DNA from: Pseudomonas libanensis | GTDB taxonomy: Bacteria; Pseudomonadota; Gammaproteobacteria; Pseudomonadales; Pseudomonadaceae | Direction of reading: 5' to 3' | Assembly (NCBI RefSeq): GCF_001439685.1 | Contig: NZ_JYLH01000004.1 | Location: 310,001 to 374,000, forward strand | Length of the DNA: 64,000 nucleotides | Shown: in pieces, positions 37,475-46,540 of the stretch | How the letters are laid out: each line of letters opens with the position of its first letter | Position numbering within the stretch: the stretch's first letter is position 1 | Notes under the pieces: model-generated | Seen by the model: the letters and a program-made list of their open reading frames with translations, nothing else | Told to the model about the DNA's origin: nothing | Database searches by the model: none | Position numbers and translations under genes: made by a program

Positions 37475-37541
37475 CATCGCGGGCAAGCCCGCTCCCACAG
37501 GAGAACGCAATCGAATGTGGGAGCCGGGCTTGCCCGCGATG
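37475..37541. repeat. REPIN between ccoH and ccoI
   Basis: Arms 37475-37499 and 37516-37541 (CATCGCGGGCAAGCCCGC... and its near-perfect complement) around a 16-base loop. It interrupts the ccoGHIS operon, so it must either be read through or tune ccoI expression. Confidence 0.85.
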
Positions 37542-37572
37542 AGGCCCTCCCAGCCACCAAAGACCTTGAACC

Positions 37573-40017
37573 ATGACCACCCCCTGCTACCACTGCGCCC
37601 TGCCCGTCCCCGCCGGCAGCCGGTTTACCGCCCAGATCCTCGGCGAGCGCCGCGAACTCTGCTGCCCGGGCTGCCAGGCGGTCGCCGAGGCCATCGTTGC
37701 CGGTGGGCTCGAAAGCTATTACCAGCACCGCAGCGAAGCCTCGGCCAACCCCGAGGCGCTGCCCGTGCAGTTGGTGGACGAACTGGCGCTGTACGACCGC
37801 GCCGATGTGCAAAAACCCTTTGTGCGCCATGAAGGCGACCTTGCCGAAGCCACCCTGTTGATGGAAGGCATCAGCTGCGCGGCCTGCGGCTGGCTGATCG
37901 AGAAACACCTGCGCAGCCTGCCCGCCGTGGCCGAGGCCCGGCTGAACCTGTCCAACCACCGCCTGCAGGTACGCTGGGCCGATGGGCAGTTACCGTTGAG
38001 CCAACTGCTCAGCGAACTGCGTCATATCGGCTACGCCGCCCACCCTTACCACGCCGACCGCGCCGCCGAGCAATTGGCCAGCGAGAACCGCCTGGCCCTG
38101 CGCCAACTGGGAGTCGCCGGCTTACTGTGGTTCCAGGCGATGATGGCAACCATGGCCACCTGGCCGGAATTCAATATCGACCTGAGCCCGGAGCTGCATG
38201 TGATCCTGCGCTGGGTCGCGATGTTTCTGACCACGCCCATTGTGTTCTACAGCTGCGCACCCTTCTTCAAGGGCGCCCTGCGCGACTTGCGCACGCACCA
38301 CCTGACCATGGACGTGTCAGTGTCCCTGGCGATTGGCGGCGCGTACGTGGCGGGCATCTGGACGGCGATCACCGGTGTGGGCGAATTGTATTTCGATGCG
38401 GTGGGCATGTTTGCGCTGTTCTTGTTGGCCGGCCGCTACCTTGAGCGCCGCGCCCGCGAGCGCACCGCAGCGGCCACCGCTCAGTTGGTCAACCTGTTGC
38501 CTGCCTCCTGCCTGCGCCTGAAAAATGATGGCCAGAGCGAACGCATCCTGCTCAGTGAGTTGGCGCTGGGTGATCGCGTGCTGGTGCACCCCGGCGCGGT
38601 TTTGCCGGCGGATGGGGTGATCCTCGACGGCCAATCCAGCATCGATGAATCCCTGCTGACCGGCGAGTACCTGCCGCAGCCCCGGGGGATCGGTGACAGC
38701 GTCACCGCCGGCACCCTGAATGTCGAAGGCGCGCTGAGCGTCGAAGTGCGCGCCCTGGGCCATGACACACGATTGTCCGCCATCGTGCGCCTGCTGGAGC
38801 GCGCCCAGGCCGAGAAGCCTCGCCTGGCGCAGATCGCCGACCGCGCCGCGCAGTGGTTCCTGCTGTGCTCGTTGATCGCCGCCGCGCTGATCGGCCTGCT
38901 GTGGTGGGAGCTGGACCCATCCCGGGCGTTCTGGATTGTATTGGCGATGCTGGTGGCGACCTGCCCATGCGCGCTGTCCCTGGCCACGCCGACCGCCCTC
39001 ACTGCTGCCACCGGCACCTTACACACCCTTGGGTTGCTATTGACTCGTGGCCATGTGCTTGAGGGCCTGAACCAGATCGATACGGTGATTTTCGACAAGA
39101 CCGGCACCCTCACCGAAGGGCGCCTGGCGTTGCGCGCCATCCGGCCCCTGGGCGCACTGGACAGCGACCAATGCCTGAGCCTCGCCGCCGCCCTGGAGAA
39201 CCGCTCGGAACACCCGATTGCCCGCGCCTTTGGGCGTGCGCCGCTGGCCGCCGACGAAGTGCTCAGTTCCCCCGGCCTCGGCCTGGAAGGTCGCGTGGGT
39301 GAGCGGCACTTGCGTATCGGCCAGCCGGCGTTTGTCTGTGCGCTCAGTGGTTGCGCGATGCCGGCGGCACCGGATGAAGCCGGGCAATGGCTGCTGCTGG
39401 GCGATCGCAACGGCGCACTCGCCTGGTTCGTGCTGGACGACCGTCTGCGCAGCGATGCACCGGCCTTGCTGGCCGCCTGCAAGGCGCGCGGCTGGCGTAC
39501 GCTGTTGCTCTCGGGGGACAGTTCGCCGATGGTCGCCAGCGTCGCCCTTGAGCTGGGCATCGACGAAGCTCACGGTGGCCTGCGCCCTGACGACAAGCTG
39601 CGCGTGCTGCAAAACCTGCACAAGGAAGGCCGTAAGGTGCTGATGTTGGGCGATGGTGTCAACGATGTGCCGGTACTGGCCGCCGCCGATATCAGCGTAG
39701 CCATGGGCTCGGCCACGGACTTGGCGAAAACCAGCGCCGACGCGGTGCTGTTGTCCAACCGCCTCGATGCCTTGGTGCAAGCCTTCAGCCTGGCGCGACG
39801 CACTCGCCGGGTAATCATTGAGAACCTGCTGTGGGCCGGGCTGTACAATGGTCTCATGTTGCCATTTGCCGCCCTGGGCTGGATCACCCCGATCTGGGCG
39901 GCGATCGGCATGTCCCTCAGCTCATTGACCGTGGTGCTCAACGCCTTGCGCCTGACTCGCCTGCCGAGCGCGCCAGCCACCGGCACCACCTTGATAACCC
40001 GCCCACTGCCGGCCTGA
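37573..40017 (+). CDS. ccoI: CcoI, copper-translocating P1B-type ATPase for cbb3 assembly
   Basis: 814-aa P-type ATPase exporting Cu(I) to the periplasm for CuB. The N-terminal Cys-rich region has CYHCALP and CCPGCQ, then a heavy-metal-associated domain SCAACGWLIE (~97-106). The membrane metal site is CPC in VATCPCALSLATPTAL (~460). Phosphorylation motif DKTGTLTEG (~500) and hinge GDGVNDVPVLAAADISVAMG (~695) follow. The extended N-terminus distinguishes CcoI/FixI from CopA. The start ATG at 37573 lies 31 bp after the REPIN. Confidence 0.95.
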   Translation: MTTPCYHCALPVPAGSRFTAQILGERRELCCPGCQAVAEAIVAGGLESYYQHRSEASANPEALPVQLVDELALYDRADVQKPFVRHEGDLAEATLLMEGISCAACGWLIEKHLRSLPAVAEARLNLSNHRLQVRWADGQLPLSQLLSELRHIGYAAHPYHADRAAEQLASENRLALRQLGVAGLLWFQAMMATMATWPEFNIDLSPELHVILRWVAMFLTTPIVFYSCAPFFKGALRDLRTHHLTMDVSVSLAIGGAYVAGIWTAITGVGELYFDAVGMFALFLLAGRYLERRARERTAAATAQLVNLLPASCLRLKNDGQSERILLSELALGDRVLVHPGAVLPADGVILDGQSSIDESLLTGEYLPQPRGIGDSVTAGTLNVEGALSVEVRALGHDTRLSAIVRLLERAQAEKPRLAQIADRAAQWFLLCSLIAAALIGLLWWELDPSRAFWIVLAMLVATCPCALSLATPTALTAATGTLHTLGLLLTRGHVLEGLNQIDTVIFDKTGTLTEGRLALRAIRPLGALDSDQCLSLAAALENRSEHPIARAFGRAPLAADEVLSSPGLGLEGRVGERHLRIGQPAFVCALSGCAMPAAPDEAGQWLLLGDRNGALAWFVLDDRLRSDAPALLAACKARGWRTLLLSGDSSPMVASVALELGIDEAHGGLRPDDKLRVLQNLHKEGRKVLMLGDGVNDVPVLAAADISVAMGSATDLAKTSADAVLLSNRLDALVQAFSLARRTRRVIIENLLWAGLYNGLMLPFAALGWITPIWAAIGMSLSSLTVVLNALRLTRLPSAPATGTTLITRPLPA

Positions 40018-40039
40018 GCCGCGTGGGCATGGAGTGCAG

Positions 40040-40252
40040 ATGCCAGCTCTATACGTGATGATTCCGGCGGCGCTGCTGTTAGTGGGTGTGGCGATCTACA
40101 TCTTCTTCTGGGCCGTGGACAGCGGCCAGTACGAGGATCTGGATGGCCCGGCCCACAGCGTGTTGTTCGACGACCAGGACCCGAATCACCTGGCCGCCAT
40201 CGACGAAGCCAACGGCCCCGAGCAACCGCCTAAAGCCCCGCCCCATGCTTGA
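40040..40252 (+). CDS. ccoS: CcoS, cbb3-type oxidase assembly protein
   Basis: 70-aa single-span protein, MPALYVMIPAALLLVGVAIYIFFWAV, followed by the CcoS hallmark DSGQYEDLDGPAHSVLFDDQ. Required for cofactor insertion into CcoN. GGAG five bases before the ATG at 40040. It overlaps the next gene by 8 bp. Confidence 0.93.
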   Translation: MPALYVMIPAALLLVGVAIYIFFWAVDSGQYEDLDGPAHSVLFDDQDPNHLAAIDEANGPEQPPKAPPHA

Positions 40253-40928
40253 GCTGGCGCCCCTGCTGGTCTCGGCGCTGATCCTTGGCCTGCTTGGCGG
40301 CGGCCATTGCCTGGGCATGTGCGGCGGGCTGATGGGCGCGCTGACCCTGGCGATCCCCAAGGCGCAACGCAGCCGCCGCTTTCATCTGCTGCTGGCGTAC
40401 AACCTGGGGCGCATCCTCAGCTATGCAACGGCGGGGTTACTGATTGGCCTGGCTGGCTGGGCGGTGGCCAACAGCCCGGCGGCGATGTTCATGCGCGTGC
40501 TCGCCGGGCTGCTGCTGATCTGCATGGGCCTGTACCTGGCCGGCTGGTGGAGCGGCCTGACCCGTATCGAAAGCCTCGGGCGCGGCCTGTGGCGGCATAT
40601 ACAGCCTGTTGCCAACCGCCTGCTGCCGGTGTCCAGCCTGCCTCGCGCCTTGCTGCTGGGCGCGTTGTGGGGCTGGTTGCCGTGCGGGTTGGTCTACAGC
40701 ACCCTGCTCTGGGCGGCGAGCCAGGGCAATGCGCTGGACAGTGCATTGCTGATGCTGGCCTTCGGGCTGGGCACCTGGCCGGTGCTGCTCGCCACCGGGC
40801 TGGCGGCCGAACGCGTAACCGCGTTATTGCGCAAGCGCAGCGTGCGTGTCGCCGGGGGCGTGCTGGTAATGATCTTCGGTATCTGGACGCTGCCGGGCCC
40901 CCATCAGCACTGGCTAATGGGGCATTAA
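40245..40928 (+). CDS. SafE/DsbD_2-type membrane protein of the cbb3 assembly operon
   Basis: 227-aa protein with about six helices, starting with the family signature GGGHCLGMCGG (residues ~18-28), which carries two cysteines in the first helix. A second Cys in GWLPCGLVYSTLL (~143) sits in the second half, giving the internal two-fold repeat of DsbD-like/TauE-SafE proteins. It overlaps ccoS by 8 bp, so it is translationally coupled and very likely serves oxidase maturation, for instance thiol or copper handling. That function is inferred from position and cysteines only. Confidence 0.85.
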   Translation: MLELAPLLVSALILGLLGGGHCLGMCGGLMGALTLAIPKAQRSRRFHLLLAYNLGRILSYATAGLLIGLAGWAVANSPAAMFMRVLAGLLLICMGLYLAGWWSGLTRIESLGRGLWRHIQPVANRLLPVSSLPRALLLGALWGWLPCGLVYSTLLWAASQGNALDSALLMLAFGLGTWPVLLATGLAAERVTALLRKRSVRVAGGVLVMIFGIWTLPGPHQHWLMGH

Positions 40929-40956
40929 AAGCCATGTGGCATAGCGCCGCTCCCCG

Positions 40957-40970
40957 TTGATGCAAATCAA
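40957..40970 (+). promoter_or_regulatory. ANR (FNR-type) box of the hemN promoter
   Basis: TTGATGCAAATCAA matches the consensus fully. A TAGACT -10 at 40993-40998 predicts a start near 41005, placing the box centre at about -41.5, the class II activator position. hemN begins at 41031. Confidence 0.88.
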
Positions 40971-41030
40971 GATGCCTGCCCGGCCCTGCCCCTAGACTCG
41001 GCTCACTAGCCATTCCCGGGGACCACCCGC

Positions 41031-42413
41031 ATGCTCGACGCCATTCGTTGGGACACAGATCTGATTCACCGCTACGACCTGGCGGGGCCGCGCTACACGT
41101 CCTACCCCACCGCCGTACAATTTGACAGCCAGGTCGGCACCTTCGACCTGCTCCACGCGCTGCGTGACAGCCGCAAGGCCGTGCGGCCATTGTCGCTATA
41201 TGTGCACGTGCCGTTTTGCGCCAACATTTGCTACTACTGCGCCTGCAACAAGGTCATCACCAAGGACCGCGGCCGCGCCCAGGCCTACCTGCAACGCCTG
41301 GAGCAGGAAATCCAGCTGGTGGCCTGTCACCTCGACCCCAAGCAAACTGTTGAGCAGCTGCATCTGGGCGGCGGTACGCCCACTTTTCTCAGCCACGACG
41401 AACTTCGCCAGGTGATGGCCTGCCTGCGCCAGCACTTCAATTTGCTGGATGATGATTCAGGCGACTACGGTATCGAAATCGATCCACGCGAAGCTGACTG
41501 GGCCACCATGGGCCTGTTGCGCGAGCTGGGCTTCAACCGCGTGAGCATCGGCCTGCAAGACCTCGATCCCGACGTACAACGGGCGGTCAACCGCCTGCAA
41601 AGCCTGGAAGAAACCCGCGCGGTGATCGATGCGGCACGCACCCTGCAATTTCGCTCGATCAATATCGATCTGATCTACGGCTTGCCCAAGCAGTCGCCGC
41701 TGAATTTTGCGCGCACCGTGGAGGAAGTCATCCGCTTGCAGCCGGACCGCCTGTCCGTATTCAACTACGCGCACCTGCCGGAACGCTTCATGCCGCAACG
41801 GCGGATCAACACCGACGACCTGCCCTCGCCGGCTGAGAAACTGCTGATGCTGCAAACCACCATCGAACAATTGACCCAGGCTGGCTACCGCTATATCGGC
41901 ATGGACCACTTTGCCTTGCCAGATGACGAATTGGCCATTGCACAGGAAGAAGGCAGGCTGCAGCGTAACTTCCAGGGCTACACCACCCACGGGCACTGCG
42001 ATCTGATTGGGCTTGGAGTGTCGGCGATCAGCCAGATTGGCGACCTGTACTGTCAGAACAACAGTGATCTGAACCAGTACCAGAAGGCCTTGGCGGGCGC
42101 GCAACTGGCGACCAGCCGTGGCCTGGTCTGTACCACGGACGATCGTCTGCGCCGGGAAGTGATCCAGCAGTTGATCTGCAATTTCAGCCTGGCATTCGAG
42201 GAAATCGAACAGAGGTACAACATCGATTTTCGCGGCTATTTCGCCGAACTATGGCCGCAACTGGAGACCATGGCTGCCGATGGCTTGATCGAACTGGATG
42301 CCCTGGGCATCCGTGTACTGCCTGCGGGGCGCTTGTTGGTGCGCTCGGTGTGCATGGTGTTCGATGCCTATCTGGAGCACCAGAACAGGCAGCGATTTTC
42401 GCGGGTCATCTAA
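41031..42413 (+). CDS. hemN: Oxygen-independent coproporphyrinogen III dehydrogenase
   Basis: 460-aa radical-SAM enzyme that oxidatively decarboxylates coproporphyrinogen III when O2 is scarce, supplying haem to the cbb3 oxidases. The [4Fe-4S]/SAM motif is CANICYYCAC (C-x3-C-x2-C plus one, residues ~62-71), followed by LGGGTPTF and the C-terminal HemN domain. Length matches E. coli HemN (457 aa). It is expressed from a class II ANR promoter read directly upstream, so haem synthesis and oxidase synthesis respond together. Confidence 0.96.
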   Translation: MLDAIRWDTDLIHRYDLAGPRYTSYPTAVQFDSQVGTFDLLHALRDSRKAVRPLSLYVHVPFCANICYYCACNKVITKDRGRAQAYLQRLEQEIQLVACHLDPKQTVEQLHLGGGTPTFLSHDELRQVMACLRQHFNLLDDDSGDYGIEIDPREADWATMGLLRELGFNRVSIGLQDLDPDVQRAVNRLQSLEETRAVIDAARTLQFRSINIDLIYGLPKQSPLNFARTVEEVIRLQPDRLSVFNYAHLPERFMPQRRINTDDLPSPAEKLLMLQTTIEQLTQAGYRYIGMDHFALPDDELAIAQEEGRLQRNFQGYTTHGHCDLIGLGVSAISQIGDLYCQNNSDLNQYQKALAGAQLATSRGLVCTTDDRLRREVIQQLICNFSLAFEEIEQRYNIDFRGYFAELWPQLETMAADGLIELDALGIRVLPAGRLLVRSVCMVFDAYLEHQNRQRFSRVI

Positions 42414-42419
42414 AGGCCC

Positions 42420-42881
42420 TTACTTCATTGCCAGGCTGGCCGCTTTGACCGCGTCACCGGCACTCATCTCTTTCATCGCCTTGGTGAGAGACGCCTGGGC
42501 GCTGGTCAAGCTTGCCTGCAGCCCACTCAATGCCGATTGCAGGCCGGAAAGTCGGGCGCGAGCCTGTTCCGGACTGAGGCTCTTGTCGGCCATCACCGCC
42601 GCCATCTCAGCCTGCTTCTCGGCAATTTGCTTCTTGATCTCGCGAATCATCTTGAGCAGATTCTTGACGTTGTCCGCCAAGCCACTGTCGTCGATATCAC
42701 TGTTTGAGGTTTTCTCAGCGGCCGCAGCTTTCATCGCAGCACCTGAAATGGTCACTGAAACGGCGGGCTTGGCTGCATCAGTCGTCGGGACCGCGGCAAC
42801 ATCGGATTCAGTAGCCTTCTTGGTTTCGGGCAGCGCCTGAATCTGAGTTCGCGAAGCGAGTTGAGTACTGAGAGATAACAT
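42420..42881 (-). CDS. Hypothetical alanine-rich coiled-coil protein
   Basis: 153-aa protein of unknown function between hemN and anr. The N-terminal half is low-complexity (TKKATESDVAAVP..., A/T/S rich), and residues ~75-150 form a strong heptad helix (KNLLKMIREIKKQIAEKQ...). No signal peptide or membrane segment. The start is uncertain: an in-frame ATG 18 bases further upstream (42899) would give 159 aa, and neither has a strong SD. It is convergent with hemN, 6 bp between stops, and divergent from anr. Confidence 0.75.
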   Translation of the reverse strand: MLSLSTQLASRTQIQALPETKKATESDVAAVPTTDAAKPAVSVTISGAAMKAAAAEKTSNSDIDDSGLADNVKNLLKMIREIKKQIAEKQAEMAAVMADKSLSPEQARARLSGLQSALSGLQASLTSAQASLTKAMKEMSAGDAVKAASLAMK

Positions 42882-43037
42882 GGTTTGAACCACCCGCATT
42901 CATATTCGATGGCAGTACTATCGGCCGCTTCGGGCAAATCTTTATATTCCGTCAGGTTTTTTGTACACGCTGGCCTCCGTGCCCCCCAGTGCGTTACCCT
43001 TACGTCTTATGTGTGTTTTCCCACAAGGATTTAAGAA

Positions 43038-43772
43038 ATGTCTGAGCCAGCCAAACTGCGTGCTCACAGCCAGGTTCACTGCAAGGATTGCAGCCTGGCT
43101 CCCCTCTGCCTGCCACTTTCGTTGAATCTGGAAGACATGGATGCGCTGGACGACATCGTGAAACGCGGGCGCCCGCTGAAAAAAGGCGACTTTCTGTTTC
43201 GCCAGGGCGACAAATTCGATTCGGTCTATGCAGTACGTTCGGGCGCATTGAAGACATTCAGCCTCAGCGATGGAGGCGAAGAACAAATCACCGGTTTCCA
43301 CTTGCCCAGCGAATTGGTCGGGCTGTCGGGGATGGACACCGAGGTTCACCCGGTGTCGGCCCAAGCGCTGGAGACCACTTCGGTGTGCGAAATCCCTTTC
43401 GAACGCCTGGATGAATTGGCCCTGCAGTTGCCGCAGTTGCGTCGCCAGTTGATGCGCGTGATGAGCCGTGAGATTCGTGACGACCAGCAAATGATGCTGC
43501 TGCTGTCGAAGAAAACCGCCGACGAGCGCATCGCGACATTCCTGGTCAACCTGTCGGCGCGCTTCCGCGCCCGTGGTTTCTCGGCCAACCAATTCCGTCT
43601 GAGCATGTCGCGCAATGAAATCGGCAATTACCTGGGGCTGGCCGTAGAGACCGTGTCCCGCGTGTTTACCCGCTTCCAGCAGAACCAGCTGATTGCCGCC
43701 GAGGGCAAGGAAGTGCATATCCTTGATCCGATCCAGCTGTGCGCACTGGCCGGTGGTTCACTGGAGGTCTGA
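43038..43772 (+). CDS. anr: ANR, FNR-type oxygen-sensing transcriptional regulator
   Basis: 244-aa global regulator of anaerobic and microaerobic genes. The cysteines for the [4Fe-4S] cluster are visible as [11 protein letters not shown] (C15, C18, C24), with a fourth in SVCEIPF near 116. The cyclic-nucleotide-like beta roll covers ~30-140, the dimer helix ~145-170, and the C-terminal helix-turn-helix has [19 protein letters not shown] (~195-213), whose E-SR residues recognise TTGAT. It controls the ANR boxes found at ccoN2 and hemN in this same window. The start ATG at 43038 follows AAGGA. Confidence 0.96.
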   Translation: MSEPAKLRAHSQVHCKDCSLAPLCLPLSLNLEDMDALDDIVKRGRPLKKGDFLFRQGDKFDSVYAVRSGALKTFSLSDGGEEQITGFHLPSELVGLSGMDTEVHPVSAQALETTSVCEIPFERLDELALQLPQLRRQLMRVMSREIRDDQQMMLLLSKKTADERIATFLVNLSARFRARGFSANQFRLSMSRNEIGNYLGLAVETVSRVFTRFQQNQLIAAEGKEVHILDPIQLCALAGGSLEV

Positions 43773-43848
43773 TCCAGACTGCGGCCGCGCCAATCGGCAA
43801 GGCCGCAGGTATACTTCGAGTCCGTTTTCCGCCCAGGACTCTGCGACG

Positions 43849-44397
43849 ATGACTTTCGATTCGTTCGACATCAAATCCCTGATTCGCCCCGTCATCGACT
43901 TCCCCAAGCCTGGGGTTATCTTTCGTGACATCACTCCACTGTTCCAGTCGCCCCGCGCCCTGCGCCTGGTCGCCGACAGCTTTGCCCAGCGTTACGTCGA
44001 GGCCGACTTCAGCCATATCGGCGCGATGGATGCGCGGGGCTTCCTGATCGGTTCGATCATCGCCTACCAGCTCAACAAGCCACTGATCCTGTTTCGCAAG
44101 CAGGGCAAGCTGCCAGCGGACGTGCTGGCCGAGGGTTACCAGACCGAATACGGCGAAGCCTTCCTGGAAGTGCACGCCGACAGCCTGTGCGAAGGAGATT
44201 CGGTGCTGATGTTTGATGACCTGATCGCCACCGGAGGTACCTTGATCGCGGCGGCTAATCTGGTGCGGCGCATGGGCGCGAAGATCTTTGAAGCCGCGGC
44301 GATTATTGATTTGCCGGAGCTGGGTGGCTCGCAGCGGTTGGAAGACATGGGAATACCGACGTTTTGCCTGACGCAGTTCGGGTTGACTGAAAGATAG
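43849..44397 (+). CDS. apt: Adenine phosphoribosyltransferase
   Basis: 182-aa purine salvage enzyme converting adenine and PRPP to AMP. The PRPP-binding loop is [14 protein letters not shown] (~120-133) and the type I PRTase fold is complete ([15 protein letters not shown] near 17-31). The start is the ATG at 43849. It lies 76 bp after anr, as in P. aeruginosa from memory, and is followed by a REPIN. Confidence 0.95.
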   Translation: MTFDSFDIKSLIRPVIDFPKPGVIFRDITPLFQSPRALRLVADSFAQRYVEADFSHIGAMDARGFLIGSIIAYQLNKPLILFRKQGKLPADVLAEGYQTEYGEAFLEVHADSLCEGDSVLMFDDLIATGGTLIAAANLVRRMGAKIFEAAAIIDLPELGGSQRLEDMGIPTFCLTQFGLTER

Positions 44398-44416
44398 TCT
44401 TTGTCAGGACTGACCC

Positions 44417-44489
44417 CATCGGGGGCAAGCCCCCTCCCACCTTTGTTCTGTGAACGCAGTCAAATGTGGGAGGGGGCTTGCCCCCGATG
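44417..44489. repeat. REPIN between apt and an acyl-CoA dehydrogenase gene
   Basis: Inverted arms 44417-44445 and 44461-44489 with core CATCGGGGGCAAGCCCCCTC; the stem variant differs from the others in having a G/C-only centre. It lies between convergent genes and may terminate both. Confidence 0.85.
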
Positions 44490-44511
44490 AGGCCCTCAAG
44501 ACCAACACAGA

Positions 44512-45660
44512 TCACAACCCCATCTGCTTGCTGATGATTTCATTCATCACTTCACGCGTCCCGCCACCAATCGACAAAATCCGGTTATCGCGATAAAGCC
44601 GCTCCACCAGGCTGCCACGCATATACCCCTGCCCCCCCAGTATCTGCACCGCGTCATACGTCACTCGATCAGCGGTATCGGTGGCCAGGTTCTTGGCCAT
44701 GGAAATCTCTTTGATCACGCTCTTGCCAGCGGCCATTTTCGCGGCCTGGCGATAGGTGAACTCGCGGGAAACCTCCACGGCGGTAGCCATTTCCGCCAGG
44801 CGATGCTTGAGCACCTGGAATTTGCCGATAGGTTTGCCGAATGCCTCGCGCTGGGCGGCCCACTTGAGGCTCTCCTCCAGGGCCAGTTGCGCGGTCATGT
44901 TGGCCATCAGCGCCAAGGCCAGGCGCTCGCTCTGGAAATTGCCCATGATGCAGGCAAAGCCCATGTTCTCGACGCCGATAAGATTGCCCACCGGCACGCG
45001 GCAATCGTCGAAGAACAACTCGGCGGTGTCCGATGCCCACCAGCCCATCTTTTTCAGCGGCTGGCCGACAGTGAACCCGGGCGTGTCTTTCTCAATCATC
45101 AGCAGGCTGATGCCGCCAAAGCCCGGCCCGCCCGTGCGCACGGCTACGGTGTAGAAGTCAGCGCGAATGCCGCTGGTGATAAAGGTCTTGGCGCCGCTTA
45201 CACGGTAATGCTCGCCTTCACGTACGGCGCGGGTTTGCAGGTTGGCTACATCTGAGCCGCCGCTGGGCTCGGTCACCGCCAGGGCGATGATCTTTTCGCC
45301 GGCCAGCACCCGAGGCGCTATGCGCTCACGCACGTCGGGCCTGGCCCATTTGACGATGGGCGGCAGGCCGATATCCAGGGAGCCAAGCCCCGCAACCACA
45401 CCACCGGAACCGCAGCGCATCAGTTCTTCGCTGGCGGCGACCTTGGCAAACAGATCGCCTTCGTGGCTACCTCCAAGAGCTTCGGGATAGCCGATCCCGA
45501 GGATGCCCGCCGCACCGGCCTTGCGATAGAGCCCACGGGGAAAGCTGCCGGCTTCCTCCCATTGCTCGACGCCGGGCAACACCTCGCGCTCGACAAAACG
45601 GCGCACGCTGTCGCGGACCAACTGGTGGCTGGGATCGAAGTATTCCTGATAGGCAGACAT
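44512..45660 (-). CDS. Acyl-CoA dehydrogenase family protein
   Basis: 382-aa FAD flavoprotein of fatty-acid or branched-chain acyl-CoA oxidation. Family stretches are AVTEPSGGSDVANLQT (~125-140), the C-terminal flavin region DAVQILGGQGYMRGSLVERLYRDNRI (~335-360) and IGGGTREVMNEIISKQMGL at the end. Acyl-chain preference is not predictable. The ATG at 45660 has GGAG at seven bases; a TTG at 45666 would add two residues. Confidence 0.92.
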   Translation of the reverse strand: MSAYQEYFDPSHQLVRDSVRRFVEREVLPGVEQWEEAGSFPRGLYRKAGAAGILGIGYPEALGGSHEGDLFAKVAASEELMRCGSGGVVAGLGSLDIGLPPIVKWARPDVRERIAPRVLAGEKIIALAVTEPSGGSDVANLQTRAVREGEHYRVSGAKTFITSGIRADFYTVAVRTGGPGFGGISLLMIEKDTPGFTVGQPLKKMGWWASDTAELFFDDCRVPVGNLIGVENMGFACIMGNFQSERLALALMANMTAQLALEESLKWAAQREAFGKPIGKFQVLKHRLAEMATAVEVSREFTYRQAAKMAAGKSVIKEISMAKNLATDTADRVTYDAVQILGGQGYMRGSLVERLYRDNRILSIGGGTREVMNEIISKQMGL

Positions 45661-45750
45661 CGGCAAGCTCCATGGCGGGATGGAGCGAACTTACCAAGCG
45701 CTTGCTTGGTTATCAAGCCGAATACATTTTTAACCGTCACACAAAACCAA

Positions 45751-45853
45751 TGTGGGAGCCGGGCTTGCCCGCGATGCCAGCGCCTCGGTCTTTCAGTTAC
45801 ACCGTGGTGATGCTATCGCAGCGATGCGGCGACCCGACAAGCCAGCTCCCACA
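45751..45853. repeat. Imperfect REPIN upstream of recR 3' end
   Basis: TGTGGGAGCCGGGCTTGCCC at 45751-45770 and an inverted copy of a different REP variant ending CAAGCCAGCTCCCACA at 45853. The arms have diverged, so it looks older than the others. Confidence 0.7.
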
Positions 45854-45871
45854 TTGGGACTGCAGTGGGTT

Positions 45872-46474
45872 TTAAAGCGCGATCGGCTTTCGGCCTGCGA
45901 ACGAGTGCGCCAGGGTGCCGCCGTCCACCAATTCCAACTCGCCACCCAACGGTACGCCATGGGCGATTCGTGAAGTAATCAAACCTTTATTGGTCAGCAA
46001 CTGGGCAATGTAATGCGCCGTGGCTTCACCTTCCACGGTCGGGTTGGTCGCCAGGATCACTTCGGTAAAGGTGCCCTGCGCTTCAATTCGTGCGACCAGT
46101 TGCGGAATACCGATAGCCTCCGGCCCCAGCCCGTCCAGCGGCGACAGGTGGCCCTTGAGCACAAAATAACGACCGCGGTAACCGGTCTGCTCAACGGCAT
46201 ACACATCCATCGGCCCTTCCACCACGCACAGCAAGGTGTCGTCGCGGCGTGGGTCGGCGCATTGCGGGCAGAGCTCTTCTTCGGTGAGGGTGCGGCACTG
46301 ACGGCAGTGGCCCACGCCTTCCATGGCCTGACTCAGGGCCTGGGCCAGGCGGGTGCCGCCGCTGCGATCACGCTCCAGCAGTTGCAGGGCCATGCGCTGG
46401 GCAGTTTTCTGGCCGACACCGGGCAGCGTGCGCAAGGCGTCGATCAGTTGGCGAATCAGGGGGCTGAAGCTCAT
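45872..46474 (-). CDS. recR: Recombination protein RecR
   Basis: 200-aa RecFOR partner that helps load RecA on gapped DNA. It has the helix-hairpin-helix ([19 protein letters not shown], ~18-36), the zinc finger CRQC...CPQC (~57-72) and a Toprim domain ([13 protein letters not shown], ~84-96). The ATG at 46474 gives family length (E. coli RecR is 201 aa); a TTG at 46492 is disregarded. Normally adjacent to dnaX-ybaB, here it is separated from them by curA, so it may need its own promoter in the 66 bp upstream. Confidence 0.95.
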   Translation of the reverse strand: MSFSPLIRQLIDALRTLPGVGQKTAQRMALQLLERDRSGGTRLAQALSQAMEGVGHCRQCRTLTEEELCPQCADPRRDDTLLCVVEGPMDVYAVEQTGYRGRYFVLKGHLSPLDGLGPEAIGIPQLVARIEAQGTFTEVILATNPTVEGEATAHYIAQLLTNKGLITSRIAHGVPLGGELELVDGGTLAHSFAGRKPIAL

Positions 46475-46540
46475 GGGCGAAGGGTCCGACAAAACAACGA
46501 GACGCGGTTTATACCCGCGCCCCGGATTAGCGTCAAATAC

